DNA from: JANSXG01 sp024743075
GTDB lineage: Bacteria; Planctomycetota; Phycisphaerae; Phycisphaerales; UBA1924
Assembly: GCA_042140185.1 (NCBI GenBank)
Contig: CP159477.1
Span: 682,001-746,000, forward strand
DNA length: 64,000 nt
Reading direction: 5' to 3'
Each line of letters starts with the position of its first letter. Position 1 is the first letter of the stretch. The notes beneath the pieces are model-generated. The model made no database searches, was not told where the DNA came from, and was given only the letters and a program-made list of their open reading frames with translations. Position numbers and translations under genes: made by a program. Below are positions 55,090 through 64,000 of the stretch, piece by piece.

Positions 55090-56721
55090 GTGACCACGAT
55101 TGATTCCCGACCTGATGTACTCTCCCAGCCTCTGTCCGCTCAGGAGGAATCGCAGGTGGGGTCAGAATCGGTCTACGAGATCATCGAAGAGCTTCCGGAG
55201 TTTTCGCACGAGGCGACCTCGCTGATCACAGCGGACCAGGCGATGCGACTGCGTGCGGTGCCGCTGCGTCTGCAGGGCTCGCGTCTGGTTGTGGCGATGC
55301 TGGACCCGGACGACGACGCGGCGGCTGACGAGTTATCGGTCACGGCGGGGCGCCCGATCACGCGGAACCGTGTCGATGAGAACCTGCTCCGCGAACTGCT
55401 TCGGGTCGGGTACGGCACGACGGCGGCGGATATGGCGGCCCAACTCGGCGGCGAAGAGTCCGCCGATATGGACTCGACGCTTGCCAACCTCGAGGCGATC
55501 GACGCGGACGAGCTGCACCGGATGGCCGAGCAGCCGACGCTGATCAATCTGGTGAACCTGATCATTCTGGAAGCGATCCGGTCGCGGACGAGCGATATCC
55601 ACATCGAGCCGTTCGAGCAGACGCTGAGCGTGAAGTACCGGGTGGACGGCGTGCTGCACGAGCAGAACCCTCCTCCGAAACGATTGCAGCCGGCGATCAC
55701 GAGTCGCATCAAGATCATGGCGGGGATGAACATCGCCGAGCGGTATGTTCCTCAGGACGGTCACATCACGCTCCGGTTCGAAGGACGCAAGGTCGACATC
55801 CGCGTGAGCACGGTTCCGACGATCTACGGCGAGTCGGTCGTCATGCGTATCCTCGACAAGGACGCGATCAAGCTCGACCTCGAAGCCCTCGGGATGAGCG
55901 AGGACCACCGCAAGACGATGGACCGGATGATCAACCTGCCCCACGGCATGGTGCTGGTCACGGGTCCCACGGGTTCGGGTAAGACGACGACGCTTTACGC
56001 GAGCCTGATGCGTTTGTTCTCGCCGACGAAGAAGATCATCACGATCGAGGACCCGGTCGAGTACGAGCTGAGCGGGATCAATCAGATTCCTGTGAATCCG
56101 AAGCGGGGATTGACCTTCGCGACGGGACTTCGCTCGATCCTGCGTCAGGACCCCGATGTGATCATGGTCGGCGAAATCCGCGACGGCGAGACGGCGGAGA
56201 TCGGCGTGCGCTCCGCGCTGACCGGTCACCTGCTGTTCAGCACACTGCATACGAACGATGCGGTATCGGCGGTCGGTCGCATGATCGACATGGGCATCGA
56301 GCCGTACCTGCTGGCGAGCGTGCTCGAAGGCATTCTCGCGCAGCGGCTGGGGCGGCGGATCCGCCCGGATGCGCGTCATGAGATCGAACTCGACGAGGCG
56401 ACGCAGCACCGACTCATGCCCGACGAACTGAAACTCTTCGAGCGCGAGGACGGGCGGTACGTCGGGTACGAGGGTCGCGGCTCGGGCAAGGACGGCGATA
56501 CCGGGTACGAGGGGCGTATCGGGTACTTCGAGTTGCTGGAACTGAACGGGCCGCTGCGCGCGGCGATCAGCGACCGGAAGAACGCGGGCGAACTGCTCCG
56601 CCTCGCGCCGAAGTCACACCGCACGATGCGCACGGACGGTTTGCTTAAGGCGTCGCGCGGTCTGACGACCGTGGACAACGTGCTCCGCGCCACGCAGGAC
56701 GCGGACATGGGCGAGGCCTGA
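55090..56721 (+). CDS. gspE: Type II secretion ATPase GspE
   Basis: A 543-residue cytoplasmic motor that drives pseudopilus assembly. The N-terminal MshEN-like domain spans residues 35-120. The ATPase core has Walker A GPTGSGKTTTL (Lys298), the Asp box in ITIEDPVEYEL, Walker B VIMVGEIRDGETAEIG and the His box TGHLLFSTLHTND. The usual tetracysteine zinc subdomain after RLGRRI is replaced by a Cys-free Gly/Asp-rich stretch (YVGYEGRGSGKDGDTGYEGR). GTG at 55090 follows AAAGGA. First gene of the visible gsp operon; PilB is the alternative, but the following minor pseudopilins favour GspE. Confidence 0.92.
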   Translation: MTTIDSRPDVLSQPLSAQEESQVGSESVYEIIEELPEFSHEATSLITADQAMRLRAVPLRLQGSRLVVAMLDPDDDAAADELSVTAGRPITRNRVDENLLRELLRVGYGTTAADMAAQLGGEESADMDSTLANLEAIDADELHRMAEQPTLINLVNLIILEAIRSRTSDIHIEPFEQTLSVKYRVDGVLHEQNPPPKRLQPAITSRIKIMAGMNIAERYVPQDGHITLRFEGRKVDIRVSTVPTIYGESVVMRILDKDAIKLDLEALGMSEDHRKTMDRMINLPHGMVLVTGPTGSGKTTTLYASLMRLFSPTKKIITIEDPVEYELSGINQIPVNPKRGLTFATGLRSILRQDPDVIMVGEIRDGETAEIGVRSALTGHLLFSTLHTNDAVSAVGRMIDMGIEPYLLASVLEGILAQRLGRRIRPDARHEIELDEATQHRLMPDELKLFEREDGRYVGYEGRGSGKDGDTGYEGRIGYFELLELNGPLRAAISDRKNAGELLRLAPKSHRTMRTDGLLKASRGLTTVDNVLRATQDADMGEA

Positions 56722-56746
56722 TCCGCTACCATCGCGCGAGCCACCG

Positions 56747-57999
56747 ATGCCGACCTTCCAGTACCAGAGCATGAAATCTTCCGAGGCGGGGCCGGCGACC
56801 ATCGACGCGCCGGACCGCGCGGCCGCGGTGCGCGCCCTGATGGCCAAGGGCATCACGCCGACGCGCGTGGAGCCGGTCGGCAAGAGCGGCAACGGACGGG
56901 CAGCATCGCGCGGAGCTTCAAAGCAAAGCGCTGGGCTGTCGCTCAGGATCGGCAACTCGCCGATGACGCGCAGCGAAATGGCGTCGTTCATCGGCGAATT
57001 GGCGACGGCGGTGCAGGCGGGGCTCCCGATCGTGCCGGCGCTGCGCACGATCGCCGGTCAGGGGCGAACCGACGCGCAAAGAAGATGCTGGACACGATCA
57101 TTCAGGACGTCGAGCGCGGTCGGTCGCTGGCGGACTCGATGCGCGCGGTCGGCCCGCCGTTCACCGCGCTCGTGACGAATCTGGTCCAGGCGGGCGAGGT
57201 GTCGGGGCGGCTCGGCGAGGTGCTCGGTCAGGCGGCGGTGCTGCTGGACCGGGATCTGAAGCTGCGTCGGGCGTTGACCTCGGCGATGATGTACCCGGCG
57301 ATCCTGACGACGTTCATCGTGATCGCGATCGTGATTCTGGTGACGTTCATCGTCCCGAACATCATGAGTTCGGTGAATCTGCCCCCGGACCAATTGCCGC
57401 TTCCGACGGTGATCGTGATGGGCGTCGCGGACTTCATCGGTTCATACTGGTGGCTGCTTGGTCTGATGATCGCCTTCGCGATGTATTTCTATTCGCGTGC
57501 GATGCGGACTCCTTCGTCGCGCCTGAAGATCGACCGGTTTCTCGTCGGGACGCCGGTGCTCGGGCGGCTGCTGCGCGACATCGCGGTGGCACGGTTCACG
57601 CGGACGTTCGGTACGCTCGCGGGCGCCGGTTTGCCGGTCATTACCTCGCTCAAGATCACCAAGGGCACGCTCGGCAACAGGGCCCTCGAGGGCGTGATGG
57701 ATGATGTGTGCGACGAGGTGAGCCATGGTCGCACGATCTCGGAGCCTTTGGAGAAGAGCGGGTACTTTCCGCCGCTCTTGATTCAGCTGATGAACCTCGG
57801 TGAGAAGACCGGCACGCTCGACGAGATGCTGCTGCGTGCGGCGGACGCGTTCGAGGAGCGGACGCAGGCGAGCGTGAAGCTGTTCACGCAGGTGCTGCCG
57901 CCGCTGCTCATCGTGGTGCTTGCGGGCGTGGTCGGCTTTGTGATCCTCGCGGTCATGCTGCCGCTGATCGAGATGCAGAACGCGATCGGCGGGGCGTGA
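56747..57999 (+). CDS. gspF: Type II secretion inner-membrane protein GspF, interrupted by an apparent frameshift
   Basis: About 417 residues. GspF anchors GspE to the membrane. The first T2SSF domain (MTRSEMASFIGELATAVQAGLPIVPALRTI) begins in one frame; from KKMLDTIIQDVERGRSLADSM onward the sequence is in the -1 frame. A base lost at GACGCGCAAAGAAG near 57076 restores continuity. Three transmembrane helices (about 210-240, 260-285, 390-412) and the second domain (FTRTFGTLAGAGLPVITSLKI, LGEKTGTLDEML) are normal. It starts 25 bases after gspE. Confidence 0.9.
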
Positions 58000-58054
58000 A
58001 TCACATTCTTGCGCGGAAGGGCGATGCCCGCCGCTTGAACTAGGAGACTGTTTC

Positions 58055-58499
58055 TTGAATCACTCGAAGCACATCAAGCGACGCGCGGCCCGGCGCGGTT
58101 TCACCCTGATCGAGGCGATCGTGATCGTCGTCATCCTCGGGATCCTCGCGGCGGTGATCGCGCCGCGTCTGCTGGGTCGCCTGGGTCAGGCGCGATCGGC
58201 GGTCGCCGAGCAGCGTGCGAGCGTTCTCCGCGGCGCGATGGACCGTTTCCTCATCGACCACAGCAACAAGCTCGGCGCGAGACCCTGACGCTGCGCGTGT
58301 TGGTCGATGCCCGAGTTTCATCGATGAGGCCGATTACCAGGCGGAGCTGCAGAGCGCTGAGGACATCGTTGATCCGTGGGGCAACGAGTTCATGCTGGAG
58401 TATCCCGGACGAGACGGGAAGGACTTCAGCATCATCAGCTACGGCGCGGACGGCCAGCCCGGCGGCGAGGGCGAGGCGGCGGACATCATCGTCCCCTGA
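58055..58499 (+). CDS. gspG: Major pseudopilin GspG, interrupted by apparent frameshift(s)
   Basis: About 148 residues, building the pseudopilus shaft. The prepilin site is RRG/FTLIEAIVIVVILG with Glu at +5. The tail reads DPWGNEFMLEYPGRDGKDF and YGADGQPGGEGEAADI, the calcium-binding C-terminus of GspG, but in a different frame from the start. Two bases are missing in total: one event (GCGCGC shortened to GCGC near 58278) or two single losses (near 58278 and near 58312) both restore the frame; they predict different residues in between. TTG at 58055 follows TAGGAG. Confidence 0.85.
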
Positions 58500-58508
58500 G
58501 TCAGGCCT

Positions 58509-59147
58509 TTGCGGAAGGAAGCGGTGCGCAGGCACAGCCCGAAAACCCGGTTCCGGTCGGCGTTCACGCTCATCGAGGTGATCGCGGTGCTGCTCATCGC
58601 GGGCATCGTGGTGGGCCTGATCGCGCCGCGGGTGTCGACCTCGACACGGCGCTCGACCGAGAACTCGGTGCGTGCGGCGGCTTCCATGGTCGCGATCGTG
58701 GCGCAGCGGGCGGCTTCGTCCTCGGAGTTGTCCGCACTGGTCTACGACCACGAAGAGGGCACGCTGTCGGTCGAGGTGCTCCGGCAGCAGCAGGGCGATT
58801 ACAACCGGACGGAGCGGGTGTGGCGTCGGGACCCGTTCGCGCCGGAGGTCGTGCTGAGCGGTTGCCGGGTGAGCTCGTTTGTGACCGACGGGATGCGGGT
58901 CTCCGAGGACTCGTTCCGACTGGTCTTTGAACCGGGCGTATCGAGGCCGCAGATCTCGATGACGCTGACTGAGGCGACGGGCGGCGCAACGCGCACGACG
59001 GTTGATGGTGGGCGGACCTGGCAGATCGATCTGCCGTCGTACGCGCTCCGCCCGGTGGTCAGCGGGTTGATCTCGGAACCGAACGCCCGCGAGGTGCCGG
59101 AACCGATTGACCTGGATCAGCTCGGGCGGGTGGAGCAGGACTGGTGA
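58509..59147 (+). CDS. gspH: Minor pseudopilin GspH
   Basis: A 212-residue prepilin-like protein. The processing site is RFRSA/FTLIEVIAVLLIAGIV, with Ala instead of Gly at -1 and Glu at +5. A globular beta-rich domain follows (EVVLSGCRVSSFVTDG, SFRLVFEPG). Its place between G and I in the operon assigns it as GspH of the pseudopilus tip. TTG at 58509 follows the gspG stop by nine bases. The gspI start overlaps its stop. Confidence 0.82.
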   Translation: MRKEAVRRHSPKTRFRSAFTLIEVIAVLLIAGIVVGLIAPRVSTSTRRSTENSVRAAASMVAIVAQRAASSSELSALVYDHEEGTLSVEVLRQQQGDYNRTERVWRRDPFAPEVVLSGCRVSSFVTDGMRVSEDSFRLVFEPGVSRPQISMTLTEATGGATRTTVDGGRTWQIDLPSYALRPVVSGLISEPNAREVPEPIDLDQLGRVEQDW

Positions 59148-59584
59148 GACGGCTACGGCGTTCATTTCGACGCGGCTTCGTTCTGCTCGATGCGATCGTG
59201 GCGACGATACTGCTATCGATCGCGCTGGTGACGGTGATCGGTCTGAACTCATCGGCGATCCGGGCGCAGCGCGATGGCGAGTACCTTCAGGATGCGGCGA
59301 TGCTGGCTGACGAGCTCCTCGAACAGGTGATCGCGGTCGGCCCGGAGCAGTTCCGGCGGGTGTTCGGGTTGCGCGGCGAGTGCGAGCCACCGTTTGAGTC
59401 GTACTGGTACGAGGTCGAGATCGACTCGGTCGGAGCGGGGGATCCGTATCAGGTCACGGCGACGGTGTTCTGGGACGATCTGGGGCAGACGCGGAGGCTC
59501 GTCGTGCAGACGCTCGTCGCGCCGCGTTTGGGCGATGACCCGGATCCGGATCGCGAGCCCGAGCAGTCGCTGGAGCGTCCGTGA
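59144..59584 (+). CDS. gspI: Minor pseudopilin GspI
   Basis: A 146-residue prepilin-like protein with cleavage site RRG/FVLLDAIVATILLSIALV. The usual Glu at +5 is Asp, a conservative but uncommon change at the residue that pairs with the next N-terminus. The small C-terminal domain is beta-rich. It starts at GTG overlapping the gspH stop (GTGA) and is overlapped in turn by gspJ. Confidence 0.8.
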   Translation: MRRLRRSFRRGFVLLDAIVATILLSIALVTVIGLNSSAIRAQRDGEYLQDAAMLADELLEQVIAVGPEQFRRVFGLRGECEPPFESYWYEVEIDSVGAGDPYQVTATVFWDDLGQTRRLVVQTLVAPRLGDDPDPDREPEQSLERP

Positions 59585-60396
59585 TGACCAGACGCACTCG
59601 ATCGATGAGCCGTTCGGGTCTTACGCTGCTCGAATTGATCGTCGGCATCGTGATCGTCGCGATGGTGAGCATGGCGACGGCGGCGGCGGTGAGCCAGTCG
59701 GTCAAGGCTTCGGGCGCCGCGGAGAGCCGCGAGCGTGTGCGCAACGCTGCCAACCTCGTGGTGGAACGCGTCGCGCAGGATGTTGCGGGAGTGCTGCGCG
59801 ACGGCGACCTGTACTACGCGCGGGTGCTGTTGACCGACGGCGAGGCTGAGGTACGGGGCTTTGACGGCCGGCGCGAAGTCGTGCGGGCCGATGAACTGCT
59901 GTTGTTCACCCAGACCCCGATTGCGGCGCGCAGCAGCAACCGCGGTGAGCTCGGGGAGCGGTCCGAGGGCGGCGAGTTCGAGGTCCAGTACCGGCTCGCG
60001 ACGCGGAGCACGGGTGTCGGCGGGCGGCAGTTCTCGGATCGCGGGCGTGTGTTCTACGAGGACGCGTCGGAGGGTGAGCTCGGCGTGCTCTGGCGACGGG
60101 TCGATCCTCAGCCAGACGAAACGCCCGAGGGCGGCGGCGTGGTGTTCCCGGTGATGGAGGGCGTGACCGAGTTTTCGGTTGAAGCGCTCGATGTTGACCG
60201 ATGGGTCGGCGACTGGGATTCCGATGAGCAGGGCTACCCGCACGCGCTGCGGATCACGGTGCGCGTGACCGAGCCCCGGACCTACGGCTCGCCGCGGCGC
60301 GAGGCGTACGCGCGCCGGACGGTGGCGATCGATCGGGTTCCGCTCCCCTACGTGTTTCTTGCTCCGGAAGATCGTGTTGAGGAGGAAGAGGAGTGA
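59581..60396 (+). CDS. gspJ: Minor pseudopilin GspJ
   Basis: A 271-residue prepilin-like protein, cleavage site RSG/LTLLELIVGIVIVAMV with Glu at +5, and a larger globular domain (LLLFTQTPIAARS, GVTEFSVEALDVDRW) as expected of GspJ. The start is GTG 59581 or ATG 59584, overlapping the gspI stop; the stop overlaps the gspK start. Confidence 0.82.
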   Translation: MMTRRTRSMSRSGLTLLELIVGIVIVAMVSMATAAAVSQSVKASGAAESRERVRNAANLVVERVAQDVAGVLRDGDLYYARVLLTDGEAEVRGFDGRREVVRADELLLFTQTPIAARSSNRGELGERSEGGEFEVQYRLATRSTGVGGRQFSDRGRVFYEDASEGELGVLWRRVDPQPDETPEGGGVVFPVMEGVTEFSVEALDVDRWVGDWDSDEQGYPHALRITVRVTEPRTYGSPRREAYARRTVAIDRVPLPYVFLAPEDRVEEEEE

Positions 60397-61715
60397 AAAG
60401 CCGACCTCGCACAGCCCGGTGCGCTGATCGCGGCTTCGCGGTCGTGGTGGTCCTTCTGGCTATCGGCATCGCGGGTGTGGTGCTGGTGTCGCTGCAGGTC
60501 AGCGCGCTGCGTCAGGCGATGTCGGGTCGCGAGGCGGTGTCGAAGGTCCGCGCGAAGTGGGCTGCACGCGCCGGTCTCGAGGCGGTAATCGCTCGACTCG
60601 GGAACGCGACGCAGTCGCCGAACGAGGCATCGGGATACGGCACCTACGACGATCTGATCCAGGTCTCGATCGGCGAACTGGAGGGCGTGACCTGGAGCAT
60701 CGAACACTGGGAGGGTGACACCCAGTACGAAGGGCCGGAGGACCCGCACGCGAAGGTCAATGTCAACCTCATGGAGTTCGATGACCTCATGGAACTCCGG
60801 GGGATGACCGAGGATGTGGCCGACGCGATCGTGCGTTGGCGAGGCGGGGATCCCGAAGCGGGCGAACTCGGCGGCTACGAGGCGCTCAACATCACGCCTC
60901 GGAACGCAAACTTCCGCTCCATCCGCGAACTCGAACTGATCATTAACGTCGATCCGCAGTTATTGCGCGGCGAAGACTGGAACCTGAACGGTCGTCTCGA
61001 CGCGAACGAGGACGACGGCGACGCGACGTGGCCGCCGGACGACGGGGACGGGATCCTTGACGCCGGCTGGTCGGAGTTCATCACGGCGGCTTCGATCGAC
61101 GAGGGGCTGGCGTTCTCGGGCGAACCGCGTCTGTACCTGCCGCAGGCGGCCGAGAGCGACCTGCAGCAGCGTGTGCCGGGGATCACGAGCCTGCAGGCCG
61201 CAGCGATCCTCGCCCACGCCCGGACGACCGAATCGCTTGACGACTTTCTGGCGACCCCGCTACAGACCCTCGCTCAGCAGACCGGAGAGTTCAACCAGGC
61301 GGAATTGCGTGCGATCATCGCGCTGACGACGGAGCAGCAGCGTGATCTGCTCGCGGAAGCGACGATGCGAGATCCGCTCGATGGTCCTGCACCGGGCAAG
61401 GTCAACATCAATCTGGTTCGGCGCGAGACGCTGGATTACATCTCGATCTTCCGCGATGCGCCGGGATTCGCCGACCAAATTGTGTTCATCCGCAATCAGC
61501 GTCCCCAGGGCTTCGTACACTTCACAGATCTCTTGCAATATTTTCCCAGCCCGCAACAACTCGCACAGATTCGTCGGTATATCGACGTGCAGAGCAACGC
61601 CTATGTGGTCACCTCCAAGGGGGTGGATGTGGCTTCCGGCCTCGAAGTCGAGATTCAGGCGACCGTCGCTCGTACGGGCCTTCCGATCGTGATAACGGAG
61701 ATGACCATCCGGTGA
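60393..61715 (+). CDS. gspK: Minor pseudopilin GspK (tip subunit)
   Basis: A 440-residue prepilin-like protein with N-terminus DRG/FAVVVVLLAIGIAGVVL; position +5 is Val, as is usual in GspK, which caps the tip. The SAM-like helical domains contain KVNVNLMEFDDLMELRGMTEDVADAIV and KVNINLVRRETLDYI (helix-hairpin-helix-like). Residues 190-222 are an Asp/Asn-rich calcium-loop insert (DWNLNGRLDANEDDGD, DDGDGILDAGW). GTG start overlaps the gspJ stop and the stop overlaps the gspL start. Confidence 0.87.
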   Translation: MKSRPRTARCADRGFAVVVVLLAIGIAGVVLVSLQVSALRQAMSGREAVSKVRAKWAARAGLEAVIARLGNATQSPNEASGYGTYDDLIQVSIGELEGVTWSIEHWEGDTQYEGPEDPHAKVNVNLMEFDDLMELRGMTEDVADAIVRWRGGDPEAGELGGYEALNITPRNANFRSIRELELIINVDPQLLRGEDWNLNGRLDANEDDGDATWPPDDGDGILDAGWSEFITAASIDEGLAFSGEPRLYLPQAAESDLQQRVPGITSLQAAAILAHARTTESLDDFLATPLQTLAQQTGEFNQAELRAIIALTTEQQRDLLAEATMRDPLDGPAPGKVNINLVRRETLDYISIFRDAPGFADQIVFIRNQRPQGFVHFTDLLQYFPSPQQLAQIRRYIDVQSNAYVVTSKGVDVASGLEVEIQATVARTGLPIVITEMTIR

Positions 61716-63715
61716 GTTCCCGCTCAGATTCGACATCTTCCAAGCGATCGGCTTCGTCCAAGGGCTCCCCGCGCCCGGCGCGTGCTGGTCGCCCATCAGC
61801 GTAGCGGCGTCTGGGGCCTGCTCGTCGCCGAGGCGGCAAGCCCGGACGGTCGCAAGGCACGCGTACTCGAGGCAACCACCGTTTCAGGCGATCTCGCGAG
61901 TGTCGTGACGGAGATGACCGAACGGCATCGCCCGGACGCCACGATCGGGGTATTGACCTCCGGTGATGCCGTGTGCCGGGCGGTGGAGGTGCCCGAGGGG
62001 CATGATGCCGAACTCGCCGATGCTTCGGCACTGCTCGCGGATGCCGAATTGCCGCCGTCGATTTCGTCATACCGCAAGGTCGGCGGGACGGTGCCGCTTC
62101 CAGCCTCGCCCGGATTCCGGACCGCGCTGCTTGTCGGCTGGCCGGATCGGTCGGACCCGGCGGACCAGCCGGTTCCCTGGACATCGTGGTCGGCCGAGAT
62201 GGTCGGTCTCGCCGAACTGTTGCTGGTTGCACGGGTCGGCGGTGCGGGCGGTCCTCGCGCGGTGGCAAGTCTCGATCGGCAGAACGGGTGCATCGGCGCG
62301 GTAGGCGCGGGCGTTGATGCCTACGCCATCCGTACGGTCCTCGAAGACGCGTCGGAACCCGAGTCGTTCGAAGACGCCGCCGACCGCTGCCTTCGCGGCC
62401 TCGGCCAGAAGATCAACGCCGGCTCGGTTCCTGCGGCCGGTCTGAATCGCTCGCTGCTGCTGGATGCGGATTCGCGGGGCGCGATAGCGACGTCGGTCGC
62501 CGGCGCTCGCGACGACAACGAGTGGTTCGACTCGTTCGGCGTCGCGCTCGGCGTTGCCTGTGCGGCGCTGCGGTCCGGGCTGGCGTCTGCTGCGTTGTTC
62601 GACCTGCGCACGACTCCGCCGACCGTGAAGCGTGGCGGAGTGGAGCGTGTGCTGCTGGCCTTGCAGCGTCCGAGATCGGCCGCTGCGCTGCTCGCCGCCG
62701 GTCTCGTGTTGGCGCTGCTGCTTCCGCTGCTGATCTCGTACCTGCATCTGAACGGGCTGCGGTCTCGCATCGCCGAGGCCGAGTCGTTCCTCGCCGAATC
62801 TGCGCCGGTCATAGCCGTCGGTTCCGATGAGGACGGCGAGCCGCTGGCGGTGCTCACGCTGAAAGAACAACTGGCTCTGTACTCAGAGCTCGATCGGACC
62901 CGCGTCCCGATGGCCAAATTGCTCGCCGACCTGAGCGCGGGTTTGCCGGCGATGGACCGGAACCGTTTGACGCTCGTCCGCGAGATTCGGATCACAGCGC
63001 CGGAGGACTTCAACGTTCGAGGCGTAGTTGACTCGCTCGCGTTGATCTATCCGATGACGACGGCTCTTCGCGATTCCGAGGTGTTTTCAGGGGTGTCTGC
63101 TCAAGAAACTCAGAGTGTTGGTGCGAGCGGTAGTCAGGAGTTTGTCCTTCAGGGCAAAATCAGACGGCCGTTCTTCGGCGCCCGTTACCCGTCTGAGATG
63201 GACTACGCCGAGCAAAACCTCGCCGAGAAAATCTACGGCGAGGAAGGCGCGGAGGTGTGGCGTGCTGGTGCTCCGCTGGTGAGCGCGCTTACGCGTACGG
63301 ATGGTGGAGGGGCTCGCTTTACCTCAGCCTCTAGCCCTGGACGAACGGTTTCCAATGCGGACCGCACGCCCCCGCGCTCCCGCTCCGGATCATCGTCCGC
63401 AGGTGAATCCGATAGCGGGACCGAGGTCGCGTCGGCTGGAGGCGGTAGCTCTGATGCGCGGACAGAACGACGGGACATGTTTCAGGGCGGCAGCCGCTCC
63501 GGCGGCGAGGAAACTCCTCCTCCGATCCCCGAAGCGCTGAGCGATGAGCAGATCGCCGCCCTCGGGCAGCAGGAAGCGATGCGCGAGATGGTGAACCGTC
63601 GCGCGCATCCGGCCAGGAGGGGATCGCCGACGATGTCAAGCGTCGTCTCGAAGAAGAGGTCACGAAGCTCCGCAACCGTGCCCGTGAGGCGCAGCAGTCA
63701 GGAGGTGGCGCGTGA
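61712..63715 (+). CDS. gspL: GspL/PilMN-like assembly protein, interrupted by two apparent frameshifts
   Basis: About 668 residues. The N-terminal Ser/Arg-rich segment (SSRSDSTSSKRSASSKG) starts at GTG 61712, overlapping the gspK stop. The main frame carries an actin-like cytoplasmic domain (VAHQRSGVWGLLVAEA), one transmembrane helix (AAALLAAGLVLALLLPLLIS, near residue 325) and a PilN-like periplasmic part, then a Ser/Gly-rich linker. The end (EGIADDVKRRLEEEVTKLRNRAREAQQ) is in a third frame, with its stop at 63713-63715. Breaks lie near 61770 (two bases lost at CCCCGCGCCC) and near 63605 (one base lost at CGCGCGCATCC). Assignment as GspL rests on position and topology. Confidence 0.72.
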
Positions 63716-64000
63716 CTCTCGGAGAACGATTCCTCGGCCTGCCGCGGGCGATGCAGTGGTCGGTCATCGCACTGGTCGCGTTTCTGCTTTACTTCGTCGT
63801 CTTGGAGCCGGCGTTGATCTGGAAATCCGAATTGGATGAAAACATCGCGGCAGCGGATATCGTGCTGACTGAACTGCAAGAACAGGTTAAAGACCGGGAA
63901 GCCGATCTCTCGTCATACGAACGCGGGCTTAGTCGTCACGGGGAAGTCTTGCCGCCGCGTCCGCTTAGCGAGGTCTCCTCTAAAGTCTTTGACTTGTGGG
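63712..64000 (+). CDS. gspM: GspM-like inner-membrane protein, 3' partial
   Basis: The first 96 residues of a gene cut by the window end. GTG at 63712 overlaps the gspL stop (GTGA). It has a short cytoplasmic start (TLGERFLGLPRAMQ), one transmembrane helix (WSVIALVAFLLYFVVLEPAL) and a following coiled coil (DIVLTELQEQVKDREADLSSYE). Size, topology and place match GspM/PilO-like proteins that dimerise with GspL. Confidence 0.7.
   Translation, partial: MTLGERFLGLPRAMQWSVIALVAFLLYFVVLEPALIWKSELDENIAAADIVLTELQEQVKDREADLSSYERGLSRHGEVLPPRPLSEVSSKVFDLW

Overview
The window is GC-rich, densely packed DNA that reads as a chromosome segment of a planctomycete, most likely of the class Phycisphaerae. 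The lineage call is inference. It rests on a secreted subtilase ending in paired dockerin-like repeats, a cell-surface repeat (DUF11-like) lipoprotein, long Lys/Ala/Pro histone-H1-like tails on DNA-associated proteins, a planctomycete-style type II secretion cluster and many housekeeping genes in unusual contexts. I see no phage, insertion sequence, CRISPR array, rRNA or tRNA gene.

Layout. 1-5.2 kb is a tightly overlapping histidine operon: a HAD phosphatase cut by the window edge, hisB, hisH, hisF, a HisA-HisI-HisE three-domain fusion, and hisD. 5.2-8.2 kb is an ABC ATPase, an FtsX/MacB-type permease and a DUF3299-like protein. 8.4-12.1 kb is the giant subtilase. 12.1-20 kb holds a SIS-domain isomerase, dps, a D-2-hydroxyacid dehydrogenase of the YdiJ type, an aldehyde dehydrogenase, the repeat-rich lipoprotein and a small unknown gene. 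20.4-28 kb holds a B12-binding/MeaB GTPase fusion with an unknown partner, a lone nuoC, a cysteine desulfurase, a TetR regulator, yidD-rnpA and a ClC channel. 28-39.6 kb holds topA, miaA, pgk, a pseudokinase, a secreted helical-repeat protein, a TPR protein, a flavodoxin and trpB. 39.7-50.8 kb holds mgtC, two transporters, an alpha/beta hydrolase, a metallo-beta-lactamase-fold hydrolase, a cupin, a CPCC protein, lspA, an H1-tailed DksA-like protein, accA, a repeat-rich hypothetical gene and proC. 50.9-55 kb is a tandem triplet of related secreted coiled-coil proteins. 55-64 kb is a type II secretion operon (gspE, F, G, H, I, J, K, L, M) that runs off the window.

Two window-wide patterns matter to anyone using this annotation. 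First, eight otherwise intact genes between 32 and 64 kb (pgk, trpB, mgtC, the DksA-like gene, accA, gspF, gspG, gspL) are each broken by losses of one or two bases. Every break can be placed at or within a few bases of a GCGC tetranucleotide, which looks like a systematic consensus error rather than gene decay. Second, many first genes of transcription units have a TAnnnT box (often CTACACTGG) ending only 4-9 bases before the start codon and no Shine-Dalgarno sequence. This implies leaderless transcripts next to conventional RBS-led genes.

The most interesting single gene is the HisA-HisI-HisE fusion. Its HisIE part has the hallmarks of the fungal HIS4 protein, and it overlaps hisD by four bases, reproducing the HIS4 domain order I-E-D.
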